DNA from: Pseudomonas sp. UMAB-08
Lineage (GTDB): Bacteria; Pseudomonadota; Gammaproteobacteria; Pseudomonadales; Pseudomonadaceae
NCBI RefSeq assembly: GCF_900095225.1
Contig: NZ_LT607438.1
Span: 1-49,139 of the forward strand
Direction of reading: 5' to 3'
Length of the DNA: 49,139 nucleotides
Position 1 is the first letter of the stretch; each line of letters starts with the position of its first letter. The position numbers and the translations under genes are program-made. Below, piece by piece: positions 17,642 to 26,428 of the stretch. The notes beneath the pieces were generated by a model. It worked only from the letters and a program-made list of their open reading frames with translations, had not been told where the DNA came from and searched no databases.

Positions 17642-18622
17642 TCAGCCGCGCTCGGAAGGCACCGATGACAACTCGAACGGGCTGCTGCTGCGGCGCTGGT
17701 TGCGGTCTTCACGCGGGGTGGCGCCGAAGAAGTTACGGTAGGCGCTGGAGAAATGCGGTCCTGATGAAAAACCGCAGGACAAGCCGATCTGGATAATCGA
17801 CTTACTGGTCTGCATCAGCATTTGCCGTGCCTTGTTCAGGCGCAGCTCCAGGTAATACTGGCTCGGGACACGATTGAGGTACTGCTTGAAGATCCGCTCC
17901 AATTGCCGACGTGACACGCACACGTGTTGGGCAATCTCGTCGGTGGTCAACGGCTCTTCGATATTGGCTTCCATCAGCAGCACAGCCTGAGTCAGCTTCG
18001 GATGGCTGGAGCCCAAACGGTTTTGCAGCGGAATGCGCTGACGCTCGCCACCCTCTCGGATGCGCTCTACTACCAGCTCTTCCGACACAGCGCCCGCCAG
18101 CTCGGCGCCATGATCACGCGCCAAAACTGCCAACAGCAGATCAAGCACCGAAAGACCGCCGCACGCGGTCAGGCGATCACGGTCCCAGTCGAACAAATGA
18201 CTGGTGGCGATCACTTTTGGAAAACGCTCGGCAAAATCATCCTGCCAACGCCAGTGCACTGCAGCACGATAACCATCGAGCAGACCGAGCTGGGCCAGCG
18301 GGTAAACACCGGCGGATAAACCACCGATCACACACCCGGCACGCACCAATTGTTTGAGCGCACTGCTCAACACCGAAGTCATTTGCGCCGGCGGCTCATC
18401 GGCCAGCAGAAACAGCTTCTGGCAACCTTCCAGACGCCCGGCCCAAGGCTCGCCGGGCAATTGCCAGGCGCCTTCGACCGGCGGTTCAGCTTGCAGGAAC
18501 AGCAATTCGTAAAGCACTTCTGGATGGACGCGCTGTGCAACACGCAAGGCTTCCTCGGCCAGCGCCAGCGTCATGGCTTTAGTGCTGGGCCAAATCAGGA
18601 AACCAATTCGATGGGCAGTCAT
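17642..18622 (-). CDS. argR: Arginine-responsive regulator ArgR (AraC family)
   Basis: 326 residues. The N-terminal part (about 1-200) has the class I glutamine amidotransferase/DJ-1-like sensor fold common in this group (GFLIWPSTKAMTLALAEEALRVA, GGLSAGVYPLAQLGLL). The C-terminal 100 residues hold two AraC helix-turn-helix motifs (TDEIAQHVCVSRRQLERIFKQY and KSIIQIGLSCGFSSGPHFSSAYRNFFG). In P. aeruginosa the orthologue activates aru and aot operons and represses arginine biosynthesis genes with arginine as ligand. It follows aotP after 140 bases and is probably co-transcribed with the aot genes, so it regulates its own supply of inducer. Confidence 0.95.
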   Translation of the reverse strand: MTAHRIGFLIWPSTKAMTLALAEEALRVAQRVHPEVLYELLFLQAEPPVEGAWQLPGEPWAGRLEGCQKLFLLADEPPAQMTSVLSSALKQLVRAGCVIGGLSAGVYPLAQLGLLDGYRAAVHWRWQDDFAERFPKVIATSHLFDWDRDRLTACGGLSVLDLLLAVLARDHGAELAGAVSEELVVERIREGGERQRIPLQNRLGSSHPKLTQAVLLMEANIEEPLTTDEIAQHVCVSRRQLERIFKQYLNRVPSQYYLELRLNKARQMLMQTSKSIIQIGLSCGFSSGPHFSSAYRNFFGATPREDRNQRRSSSPFELSSVPSERG

Positions 18623-18693
18623 GGCGTACAGTCCGAAACGTTTCGCGGTTGTGGGTCGAGCATCAGTGCGCTCGATCTTTATTAAGGTGAAAC

Positions 18694-18728
18694 CAGGTCA
18701 TGAATCAAGAGAGCCGAATAATGACCTG
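18694..18728. repeat. Inverted repeat between aotP and argR
   Basis: CAGGTCAT (18694-18701) and ATGACCTG (18721-18728) form a perfect 8-bp stem around 19 bases. It could act as partial terminator/attenuator before argR or as an mRNA end stabiliser; no T run follows on the minus strand. Confidence 0.5.
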
Positions 18729-18762
18729 TTTTGGTGCGTAAGGCATCGTTAAAACGTTTAGA

Positions 18763-19527
18763 TTATTTCAGGCTGCCGGACAAGAATTGCTGAAGCCGTT
18801 CGGACTGCGGGTTAACCAATACTTCACGAGGATCGCCCCGCTCTTCCACCACACCCTGATGCAAGAAGATCAACTGGTTCGACACTTCACGAGCAAAGCC
18901 CATTTCATGGGTAACCACCACCATGGTCCGGCCTTCCTGCGCCAGCGCCTGCATCACCTTGAGTACATCGCCTACCAGTTCCGGGTCAAGTGCAGAAGTC
19001 GGCTCATCGAACAACATGACCTCCGGCTCCATCGCCAATGCACGAGCAATCGCGACACGCTGCTGCTCCCCGCCGGACATATGCCCCGGGTAAGCGTGCT
19101 TGCGGTGCGAGACACCCACCTTGGCCAGGTAATGCTCGGCCTTTTCCAGCGCATCTTTTTTCGACATGCCGAGCACATGGATCGGTGCTTCGATGATGTT
19201 TTCCATGGCCGTCATGTGTGACCAGAGATTGAAGTGCTGGAACACCATCGACAGTCGCGAACGCATGCGCTGCAGCTGTTTAGGGTCAGCGGCCTTCAGG
19301 GCGCCATCCTTGCTTGCCACCAGCTTCAGCTCTTCGTTGTTCAGCAGGATTTTGCCTGCGTGGGGCTGTTCGAGCAGATTGATGCAGCGCAGAAAGGTAC
19401 TTTTACCCGAGCCGCTGGAGCCGATGATGCTGATCACATCCCCAGCCTTGGCCGTCAGGGAAACGCCCTTGAGCACTTCATGACTGCCATAGCGTTTATG
19501 CAGGTCTTGGACTTCCAGTTTGTTCAT
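18763..19527 (-). CDS. aotP: Arginine/ornithine ABC importer, ATPase subunit
   Basis: 254 residues. Walker A is IIGSSGSGKST, signature MSGGEQQRVAIARALA, Walker B MLFDEPTSALDPE and the switch His is in VVVTHEMGFAREV; this is the polar amino acid uptake (PAAT) type, close to HisP. Start ATG 19527 (MNKLEVQDLHKRYG) is chosen over a GTG 15 bases upstream because the family begins here. It drives the AotQ-AotM channel. Unusually its gene follows the aotO hydrolase gene. Confidence 0.95.
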   Translation of the reverse strand: MNKLEVQDLHKRYGSHEVLKGVSLTAKAGDVISIIGSSGSGKSTFLRCINLLEQPHAGKILLNNEELKLVASKDGALKAADPKQLQRMRSRLSMVFQHFNLWSHMTAMENIIEAPIHVLGMSKKDALEKAEHYLAKVGVSHRKHAYPGHMSGGEQQRVAIARALAMEPEVMLFDEPTSALDPELVGDVLKVMQALAQEGRTMVVVTHEMGFAREVSNQLIFLHQGVVEERGDPREVLVNPQSERLQQFLSGSLK

Positions 19528-19553
19528 GCTTTCGGTTCTCACAAAACAGTCAG

Positions 19554-20666
19554 TCAGTCGCTGAGCAGGCGCCCGTGGCGGAGCGGTGTACGCCCTGCCA
19601 CTTTGGCCAGCCAGAAACCAGGTTGGGCGTAACGTAGCCGTTCAGTTGCGTACAGCACGCCGGACGTGCCGGCACACACCGTGCTGACCCGATCGGACAA
19701 GGGATCGATGACTTCGAACAACGGTTCGCCGACATCAACCCATACGCCTGCGCGACATAAATAAGTCACTACGCCAGGATGGGGCGCAAAGTGCAGGTAC
19801 GTGCCTTCGAACGGCATCCCTTCGCACGCCTCGTATGCAGGTTGCGGCCAGTCACCGCCAATAAAACCCTGCTCGGCAAGGAACGCCAGAATGCCTTCGG
19901 CATGTGCCTGAGCCTCATCCTTGCCAGTGTCGGCCTGCCCACCCAATTCAAGGGTCGTCGCCAGACACGCCAACAAGATCTGCGCCTCAGGAAAAATCTG
20001 TGACAGACGCAACCATGGCAGCGAACACGCTTCATCAAACGAGCTGCCGCCAGACTCCTCCGCCAGCAAGGCGACGCTCACGTTCAAGTGCGCCGACAGC
20101 GACCGCCACTGCGGCCAGTGCTGCGGCAAGGCATACATATGCAGCGCCGCTTCGGCGTCGCAATGCAGGTCCAGCACCACATCGGCGGTACAGGCATGGC
20201 TCAGGAGTAAACGCTGCAGCCCCTGCAACTCGCTGCCCGGCGCCGGTAACGCGTCCAAAGCGAAGGTCATTGCTTGACGGATCAGTCGGGTATTAGCATG
20301 CGGATCATCGCCCAACTGGCCTTTCAGCAGCTCGGCCACCGACTCGCTCAGTTCGGGAAAATCACGGTTGAAATTCTTGCCGCTGCCAAACTCGAAACGG
20401 CCTTGATGAGCACCTTGTAGCAACTGCCCCAAGCCAATGGGATTGGCCACCGGCACCAACTCGATGACACCCTTGAGCACCCCTTGCTCTTCGAGTTGCA
20501 TCAGGCGCTTTTTCAGCTCCCAGGCCGTGCGCATGCCCGGTAGTTCATCGGCGTGCAGGCTGGCCTGGATATAGGCCTTGCGCTCGCCGCTGCCGAATCG
20601 GAACACGCTTAACTGACGCTCGGTGCCGAGGCTGCTCCACGGCAATGAATGATCGATACGTTGCAT
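19554..20666 (-). CDS. aotO: AotO, succinylglutamate desuccinylase/aspartoacylase family protein
   Basis: 370 residues, M14/AstE-type zinc hydrolase fold. Zinc ligand motifs are ASLHADELPGMR (His and Glu) and VVLDLHCDAEAALH (His), and a beta-barrel biotinyl-like C-terminal part follows (HPGVVTYLCRAGVWVDVGEPLFEVIDPLSDRV). Substrate unknown; an acyl- or peptidyl-arginine deacylation role would suit its place between the permease and ATPase genes, but that is inference. P. aeruginosa has the same gene in its aot operon and I recall that it is dispensable for uptake. Gap of 3 bases after aotM and 26 before aotP. Confidence 0.9.
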   Translation of the reverse strand: MQRIDHSLPWSSLGTERQLSVFRFGSGERKAYIQASLHADELPGMRTAWELKKRLMQLEEQGVLKGVIELVPVANPIGLGQLLQGAHQGRFEFGSGKNFNRDFPELSESVAELLKGQLGDDPHANTRLIRQAMTFALDALPAPGSELQGLQRLLLSHACTADVVLDLHCDAEAALHMYALPQHWPQWRSLSAHLNVSVALLAEESGGSSFDEACSLPWLRLSQIFPEAQILLACLATTLELGGQADTGKDEAQAHAEGILAFLAEQGFIGGDWPQPAYEACEGMPFEGTYLHFAPHPGVVTYLCRAGVWVDVGEPLFEVIDPLSDRVSTVCAGTSGVLYATERLRYAQPGFWLAKVAGRTPLRHGRLLSD

Positions 20667-20669
20667 GGT

Positions 20670-21368
20670 TCAGGCCCTGCGTGGGGCGAGGTAGCCCAGC
20701 CAGCGACGTTCGGCCATCTTGAACAGTCGCACGAGAATAAAGGTCAGACACAAGTAGAACGCGCCGGCGGTGATGTAGGCCTCGAACGGCAAGTAGTATT
20801 GAGCGTTGACCGTGCGCGCCGCACCGGTGATGTCAATCAAGGTCACGGTGGAGGCCAGACTGGTGGTCTGCAGCATCATGATCACTTCATTGCTGTACTG
20901 CGGCAGCGCCCGGCGCAACGCCGAGGGCAGCAGAATCCGCCGGTACATTTTCGAGCGGGACATGCCCATGGCCTTGGCCGCTTCGATCTCGCCAGCCGGT
21001 GTCGACCTTAAGCTGCCGGCGATGATTTCGGCGGTGTAGGCGCTGGTATTGATCGCGAAAGCCAGGCAGGCGCAAAACGTCGCACTGGACAGCCATGGCC
21101 AGAAGATGCTGTCGCGCACGATCTGAAACTGAGCCAGCCCGTAGTAGATCAAAAACAGTTGTACCAACATCGGCGTGCCGCGAATCACATAGGTGTACAG
21201 CCAGGCAGGCATGTTGACCCACTGTTGTTTCGACACGCGCATCAGGCCCAACGGCAAAGCGACGAGCAGACCGAATACCAGGGAGATGGTCAGTAACTTG
21301 AGGGTGATCAGCAGGCCACCGAAATACAGCGGAAAACTTTCCCAGATGACGTTGTAGTTGAAGATCAT
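20670..21368 (-). CDS. aotM: Arginine/ornithine ABC importer, permease AotM
   Basis: 232 residues, PAAT permease (HisM type) with about five membrane helices and the EAA loop AGEIEAAKAMGMSRSKMYRRILLPSALRRALP that docks the ATPase. Start overlaps the aotQ stop by four bases (ATGA type). Confidence 0.95.
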   Translation of the reverse strand: MIFNYNVIWESFPLYFGGLLITLKLLTISLVFGLLVALPLGLMRVSKQQWVNMPAWLYTYVIRGTPMLVQLFLIYYGLAQFQIVRDSIFWPWLSSATFCACLAFAINTSAYTAEIIAGSLRSTPAGEIEAAKAMGMSRSKMYRRILLPSALRRALPQYSNEVIMMLQTTSLASTVTLIDITGAARTVNAQYYLPFEAYITAGAFYLCLTFILVRLFKMAERRWLGYLAPRRA

Positions 21369-22054
21369 AGATCAGCCGCCCTTACGCCTACCGAGTAGCG
21401 CTTCTCAAGATAACGCAGGGCGAGTAACGACACGCTGGTGATCACCAGGTACATCGCAGCCACTGCCAGGAAGAAAGTAAAGGGTTCGCGGGTGGCATCT
21501 GCCGCCTGCTTGGCCTTGAACATCATGTCTTGCAGACCGACCAGGGAAATCAGCGCAGTGGCCTTGGTCAGTACCAGCCAGTTATTGGTAAACCCGGGGA
21601 TCGCCAGGCGAATCATCTGTGGCACCAGAATCCGGAAGAACACTTTGAAACTGCTCATGCCATAGGCCATGCCGGCTTCAGCCTGCCCTCTGGGAATCGC
21701 CATGAACGCCCCCCGAAAGGTCTCCGACAGGTACGCGCCGAAGATGAAACCCAGCGTACCGATACCGGCCAGGAGCGGGTTCAGATCAATGTAGTCATCG
21801 TAGCCGAGCAACGGTGCAATATAGTTGAGCAGATCCTGGCCGCCATAGAAAATCAGCAGAATCAAAACCAGATCGGGGATCCCGCGAATGACCGTGGAGT
21901 ACAGATCACCTAACCAGGCCAGCCAGCGCACCGGCGACAAACGCAATGCCACGCCAATCAAACCGAGGACGATCGCCAGGGCCATGGACGACAAGGCGAG
22001 CTGCAGCGTCAGCCATGCGCCATCGAGGATGACAGCCCCGTAGCCTTTCAACAT
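21365..22054 (-). CDS. aotQ: Arginine/ornithine ABC importer, permease AotQ
   Basis: 229 residues, PAAT permease (HisQ type), about five membrane helices, EAA loop near RGQAEAGMAYGMSSFKVFFRILVPQMIRLAIPG. It pairs with AotM as the channel. It is separated from aotJ by 95 bases that hold a stable hairpin. Confidence 0.95.
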   Translation of the reverse strand: MLKGYGAVILDGAWLTLQLALSSMALAIVLGLIGVALRLSPVRWLAWLGDLYSTVIRGIPDLVLILLIFYGGQDLLNYIAPLLGYDDYIDLNPLLAGIGTLGFIFGAYLSETFRGAFMAIPRGQAEAGMAYGMSSFKVFFRILVPQMIRLAIPGFTNNWLVLTKATALISLVGLQDMMFKAKQAADATREPFTFFLAVAAMYLVITSVSLLALRYLEKRYSVGVRAADL

Positions 22055-22083
22055 GATTCAGGTCCTCAAGCATGAGAATGAAA

Positions 22084-22129
22084 AATGGCGCTAACCAGAC
22101 AGTGCAGAGCCACCGCTGCTAGCGCCATT
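22084..22129 (-). repeat. Intercistronic hairpin between aotJ and aotQ
   Basis: AATGGCGCTA (22084-22093) and TAGCGCCATT (22120-22129) pair perfectly over 26 bases. Such hairpins after binding-protein genes often protect the upstream message, giving more binding protein than permease; that role here is inference. Confidence 0.65.
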
Positions 22130-22149
22130 GCGAGTGTTACGCGATGTAC

Positions 22150-22926
22150 TTACTCGCCGTAGATATCAAAATTGAAGTATTTGTCCTGAATCTGCTTGTA
22201 CTTGCCGTTGGCACGAATCGTAGCGATGGCCGCGTTGATTTTGTCCAGATCAGCCTTGTCGCCCTTACGCACGGCGATACCGATGCCGTCGCCGAAGTAT
22301 TTGGCGTCGGTGAACGCAGGGCCTGCAAAGGCATAACCCTTGCCTGCGTCGGTATTGAGGAAACCGTCTTGCAACAGGGTCGCGTCAGCCAGGGTGCCAT
22401 CGAGTCGGCCAGCGGCGACGTCCAGGTAGATTTCATTCTGCGAGCCGTACGGCTTGATCTCGGCGCCCAGAGGTTCGAGTACTTCCTTGGCGAAACGGTC
22501 ATGGATCGAACCGCGTTGCACGCCGATTTTCTTGCCTTTCAGCTCAGCGAGACTTGCGCTGATGACGGTGCCGTCTTTCATGACCAGACGTGCAGGCGTG
22601 TTGTAGTACTTATTGGTGAAATCAACCGACTTCTTGCGATCTTCAGTGATGGACATCGAAGACAGGATGGCGTCGATCTTGCGCACTTTGAGCGCCGGGA
22701 TCAGACCATCGAATTCCTGCTCGACCCATGTGCACTTGACCTTCATTTCTTCACACAGCGCATTGCCGATGTCGTAATCGAAACCAACGATGCTGCCGTC
22801 CGGGGCTTTGGAGGCGAAGGGAGGGTACGCAGCCTCGATACCGATCTTGAATGGTTTTTCATCAGCGAACGTCGGCTGTGCCAACACGGACAGCGCCAAG
22901 GCGCCGAGAAGCATGAGTTTCTTCAT
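22150..22926 (-). CDS. aotJ: Arginine/ornithine-binding periplasmic protein
   Basis: 258 residues. Signal peptide MKKLMLLGALALSVLAQPTFA (cleavage after about residue 21), then a family 3 solute-binding fold: FKIGIEAAYPPFASKAPDGSIVGFDYDIGNALC, KIDAILSSMSITEDRKKSVDFTNKYY, and IGVQRGSIHDRFAKE. It captures arginine/ornithine for AotQMP. ATG 22926 follows GGAGTCCTAATA. First gene of aotJQMOP-argR. Confidence 0.96.
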   Translation of the reverse strand: MKKLMLLGALALSVLAQPTFADEKPFKIGIEAAYPPFASKAPDGSIVGFDYDIGNALCEEMKVKCTWVEQEFDGLIPALKVRKIDAILSSMSITEDRKKSVDFTNKYYNTPARLVMKDGTVISASLAELKGKKIGVQRGSIHDRFAKEVLEPLGAEIKPYGSQNEIYLDVAAGRLDGTLADATLLQDGFLNTDAGKGYAFAGPAFTDAKYFGDGIGIAVRKGDKADLDKINAAIATIRANGKYKQIQDKYFNFDIYGE

Positions 22927-23032
22927 TATTAGGACTCCGTCGGTTTAGGGCGACAAATGGCAGAGTGAGCGATGGCCCAATATGCGAAGGGTCAGCATGG
23001 ATAGCGACGCTGGGGCGGCCGTGTCTGACCTT

Positions 23033-23056
23033 TCACACGAAAAGTCACACGAAAAG
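23033..23056. repeat. Perfect tandem 12-base direct repeat
   Basis: TCACACGAAAAG occurs twice head to tail, about 110-130 bases upstream of the aotJ start. Its position within the promoter region suggests a regulator-binding site, but no factor is known to me. Confidence 0.75.
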
Positions 23057-23102
23057 CCTTGAGCGATTGATTGGCATTTTAACGACAGGCCCGAAGTCGA
23101 TA

Positions 23103-23118
23103 TTTCTTCAATGCGACA
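23103..23118 (-). promoter_or_regulatory. ArgR half site upstream of aotJ
   Basis: Minus-strand TGTCGC-ATTGAAGA-AA fits TGTCGC-N8-AA exactly. A weaker second match, TGTCGT-N8-CA, lies at 23072-23087. Together they suggest arginine-dependent control of aotJQMOP-argR. Confidence 0.68.
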
Positions 23119-23507
23119 ACTAGTTATAGAAGCACTGAGAAAGCAGACCCGAAATATTGACAGGCCCTGCAGATTATGCAAAGCCAAAAGACATAAAACC
23201 AATATTTATTGCAAGTTGCGGGCCTATTATTGGCAAAGGCTTCTATTCCGGCAAGTCTGGCGTGTCGACTTGTTTTCAGAGTGCTGGAAATTGCACCCGA
23301 ATCCTGCGGAGCGTTCCTCTCGACCCCGAAAGAGAGCAGACGGTTACACATTTGGTTACCTGGCTGCGCGCCGGTAACAAAGAAGGGGTACCGGTGGTGA
23401 AGCCGATATATATCTCGTTCCGAGTTCGATTCTGTGGGCCAGCAAGAACGCACCCCTTAGGCGCGAATGGCTTTGCGCAATGCGTTCGGCCACCCAATAG
23501 CGCACAC

Positions 23508-23547
23508 AAAAACGCCCCGCCAGGCGTACACCGGGCGGGGCGTTTCT
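23508..23547 (-). terminator. acsA terminator
   Basis: A 12-bp stem (23534-23545 with 23510-23521) is followed on the minus strand by a T run, ten bases past the acsA stop. Confidence 0.92.
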
Positions 23548-23557
23548 GAGCCTGGGA

Positions 23558-25513
23558 TCAGGCGGCGTTCATAGACTTGTGTTCATTGATCAGCTGCTGC
23601 ACGACACTCGGATCAGCCAAGGTGGAGATATCACCCAAACCATCGTATTCCCCGGTGGCAATCTTGCGCAGGATACGACGCATGATTTTGCCGGAACGAG
23701 TCTTCGGCAGCCCCGGCGCAAACTGGATGAAATCCGGCGAAGCGATCGGACCGATTTCCTTGCGCACCCAGTTTCTCAACTCCAGGCGCAGCGCTTCGCT
23801 AGGCTCTTCGCCGCCATTGAGGGTGACGTAGACATAAATGCCCTGCCCTTTGAGGTCATGCGGTACGCCGACGACAGCGGCTTCGGCGACTTTCTGATGG
23901 GCAACCATCGCACTTTCGATTTCAGCAGTACCCATGCGGTGCCCGGAAACGTTGAGCACGTCATCCACGCGCCCAGTGATCCAGTAGTAACCGTCTTCGT
24001 CACGACGTGCGCCGTCGCCCGTGAAGTACATGCCACGAAAAGTCTTGAAGTACGTATCAACGAAACGATCATGATCACCGTACAACGTGCGCGCCTGACC
24101 CGGCCAAGAGTCGAGAATGACCAGGTTACCTTCAGCCGCACCTTCGATCAGGTTGCCCAGGTTATCCACAAGCCCCGGCACGACGCCGAAGAATGGTCGC
24201 GCCGCCGAGCCCGGCTTGAGCGCGTGAGCGCCTGGCAGCGGGCTCATCAACGTGCCGCCGGTTTCGGTCTGCCACCAGGTGTCGACAATCGGGCAGCGGC
24301 CCTTGCCGACAGTGTTGTAGTACCACGTCCAGGCTTCCGGGTTGATCGGCTCACCGACCGAACCGAGCAGGCGCAGGCTTGAACCGTCTGCATCTTTCAC
24401 TGCCGCCTGACCTTCGGCCATCATGGCGCGAATGGCAGTCGGTGCGGTGTAGAGGATATTGACCTTGTGCTTGTCGATGATCTTCGACACACGCGTAATG
24501 TCCGGGTAGTTCGGCACCCCTTCGAACAACAACGTGGTCGCGCCATTGGCCAGCGGGCCGTAGACGATATACGTGTGCCCAGTGACCCAGCCCACGTCGG
24601 CGGTGCACCAATAAACCTCACCTGGTCTGTAGTCGAATACACGCTCATGGGTCAGCGCGGCATACAACAGATAGCCACCCGTGGTGTGCTGCACGCCTTT
24701 GGGTTTGCCGGTGGAGCCAGAGGTGTAGAGAATGAACAGCGCCTCTTCGGCACCCATTTCTTTGGGCGCGCAATGGCTGGAGGCGACCTTCATCAAGTCT
24801 TCGTACCAAATATCGCGATGCTGGTGCCAGGCGATGTCGCCGCCCGTGCGCTTGCAGACAATAATCTTCTGCACGCTGGCGGTTTCCGGATTGGTCAGCG
24901 CCAGGTCGACGTTAGCTTTCAACGCCGTGCGCTTGCCGCCACGCAGACCTTCGTCTGCGGTAATGACGACTTTCGATTTGCAATCGATGATCCGCCCCGC
25001 CAGCGCTTCCGGCGAGAAGCCACCGAACACGACTGAGTGGATTGCGCCAATCCGGGTACAGGCCAACATGGCGACCACAGCTTCGGGGATCATTGGCATA
25101 TAAATAGTGACTACATCGCCGCGGTGCACATCCTGGCCGCGCAATGCGTTGGCGAACTTGCAGACTTCTTCGTGCAGCTCGCGATAGGTGATGTTGCGGT
25201 GTTCGGAAGGATCGTCGCCTTCCCAGATGATTGCGATCTGATCGCCGCGCTCGGCCAAATGGCGGTCCAGGCAGTTGTAGGAGACGTTCAACGTGCCGTC
25301 AGCGAACCATTTAATGTCGACATGGTGGTCGTCGAAGGAGGTCTGCTTGACCGTGGTGAAGGGCTGAATCCAATCCAGGCGCTGGGCCTGCTCACGCCAG
25401 AAACCATCAGGGTTGACCACCGACTGCTGATACATGGCCTTGTAGGTTGCCTCATCGGTCAGCGTTGTAGCCGCAACCTCTGGACGCACAGGATAGACGG
25501 AAGCCGCACTCAT
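23558..25513 (-). CDS. acsA: Acetyl-CoA synthetase
   Basis: 651 residues; activates acetate via acetyl-AMP to acetyl-CoA. ANL-superfamily motifs: LYTSGSTGKPKGVQHTTGGY, WQTETGG, YFTGDGARRDEDGYYWITGRVDDVLNVSGHRMGTAEIE, and PKTRSGKIMRRILRKIA with the acetylation-regulated lysine. Length is standard. Start ATG 25513 follows GAGGTAACAACG. Monocistronic. Confidence 0.97.
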   Translation of the reverse strand: MSAASVYPVRPEVAATTLTDEATYKAMYQQSVVNPDGFWREQAQRLDWIQPFTTVKQTSFDDHHVDIKWFADGTLNVSYNCLDRHLAERGDQIAIIWEGDDPSEHRNITYRELHEEVCKFANALRGQDVHRGDVVTIYMPMIPEAVVAMLACTRIGAIHSVVFGGFSPEALAGRIIDCKSKVVITADEGLRGGKRTALKANVDLALTNPETASVQKIIVCKRTGGDIAWHQHRDIWYEDLMKVASSHCAPKEMGAEEALFILYTSGSTGKPKGVQHTTGGYLLYAALTHERVFDYRPGEVYWCTADVGWVTGHTYIVYGPLANGATTLLFEGVPNYPDITRVSKIIDKHKVNILYTAPTAIRAMMAEGQAAVKDADGSSLRLLGSVGEPINPEAWTWYYNTVGKGRCPIVDTWWQTETGGTLMSPLPGAHALKPGSAARPFFGVVPGLVDNLGNLIEGAAEGNLVILDSWPGQARTLYGDHDRFVDTYFKTFRGMYFTGDGARRDEDGYYWITGRVDDVLNVSGHRMGTAEIESAMVAHQKVAEAAVVGVPHDLKGQGIYVYVTLNGGEEPSEALRLELRNWVRKEIGPIASPDFIQFAPGLPKTRSGKIMRRILRKIATGEYDGLGDISTLADPSVVQQLINEHKSMNAA

Positions 25514-25920
25514 CGTTGTTACCTCGGTGGATAGTTGTTGTTTTATGAACCCGTTGTATCTTTCCTGCCCCCTTCAGGCCATTCGACGATGGTCTTACCG
25601 GTCGCAAGCAAGCCTACTACTATAGACCCCCATTCTCCTGCGATGATATGCCGCGCCTCCCCGCGACGATCTGTCGCGCCACCGATGATGGATGCCGTCA
25701 TTTTTCGTGCCTCGATTGTTACAGGTTTCATCAATAGTCTTTATCAAAACACTTCATATATGAACCCACCCGGCAGGCCTATAATTTATCTCGCCAACCG
25801 GCAAACGATTAACACGTAACAGCCCCCACAATGGCATGTTAATCAACCTGTAAACTTAGTGACACGCCTGGTTCCACAAGAACCAGGCACTCTTTCAAGA
25901 CAGCAATAAGGACATTAGAA
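25514..25920. other. Divergent intergenic region acsA / DUF2790 gene
   Basis: 407 bases. Features: a palindrome CGCGAC-N5-GTCGCG (25662-25678), a 12-base palindrome TTCATATATGAA (25753-25764), a possible -10 TATAAT (25780-25785) in the plus direction without a good -35, and a perfect hairpin (25866-25888). No ORF is convincing. Confidence 0.5.
25866..25888 (+). terminator. Leader hairpin upstream of DUF2790 gene
   Basis: GCCTGGTTC/GAACCAGGC, a perfect 9-bp stem with 5-base loop CACAA, followed by ACTCTTTC, 32 bases before the DUF2790 start. If transcription starts near 25792 this is an attenuator-like leader; otherwise a plain 5' hairpin. Confidence 0.5.
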
Positions 25921-26187
25921 ATGAAAGTTGCATTGATGGTCATGGCCCTGAGTAGTTTTAGTGTTGCTGCGATGGCGGCCGAAACAACCGCCGTGGCAGT
26001 CAACTCGACGCCTCCCGTGGAGGAATACACGTATGCCACTCATCTGGACATCGCTAAAGTCGTTTCGATGAGCGACATCCCGAACGTCTGCGAGGTCGTG
26101 CCTGCCCGCATGACGTATGAAGACTCGAAAGGTGTACAACACATACTCGAGTACCGTGTCATGGGTAACGGTTGTATCGATGGTTGA
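25921..26187 (+). CDS. DUF2790 periplasmic protein
   Basis: 88 residues. Signal peptide residues 1-20 (cleavage after AMA), then the family pattern EEYTYATHLDIAKVVSM, CEVVPARMTYEDSKG and LEYRVMGNGC with two Cys likely in a disulfide. DUF2790 proteins are common in Pseudomonas in multiple copies, often metal- or stress-responsive, but function is not established. The gene stands alone between acsA and phhR. Confidence 0.88.
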   Translation: MKVALMVMALSSFSVAAMAAETTAVAVNSTPPVEEYTYATHLDIAKVVSMSDIPNVCEVVPARMTYEDSKGVQHILEYRVMGNGCIDG

Positions 26188-26218
26188 TTCATCAGCACAC
26201 CGCCCCCTCAATCACCAC

Positions 26219-26254
26219 GTCAACGCCTCCTGGAGCATTCCAGGAGGCGTTGAC
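26219..26254. terminator. 16-bp perfect hairpin after the DUF2790 gene
   Basis: GTCAACGCCTCCTGGA (26219-26234) pairs fully with 26239-26254 around loop GCAT. No T run follows in either direction, so it is a very stable 3' end structure, possibly a terminator for the DUF2790 gene. Confidence 0.6.
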
Positions 26255-26428
26255 GCATGTAAACTCAGAACAACCGATCGCTTATTTAATCAACGCACGT
26301 CACACCTGTTTGAGTGGAGCGCATTAACACACCCGATAAAGACCGCCACTCTATTCGCAGCGTATTAATTTCTTTATCACTGATCATGCACCCGGCTTTA
26401 TAGCGCTTAATGCTGACCCTGATCATGT

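Larger units (their letters stand above)
22927..23557. other. Intergenic region aotJ / acsA
   Basis: 631 bases between two minus-strand genes. It holds the acsA terminator (23508-23547), an ArgR-like site (23103-23118), a tandem 12-base repeat (23033-23056) and the aotJ promoter and leader. The several short open frames have no ribosome binding sequence, family resemblance or codon signature, so I call no gene here. GGTTACC...GGTAAC near 23354-23380 forms a weak inverted repeat. Confidence 0.55.

Noticed and set aside
18643..18680. Small GAGC...GCTC hairpin as an argR operator
   Set aside because: Too short and lacks the TGTCGC core of the ArgR site.
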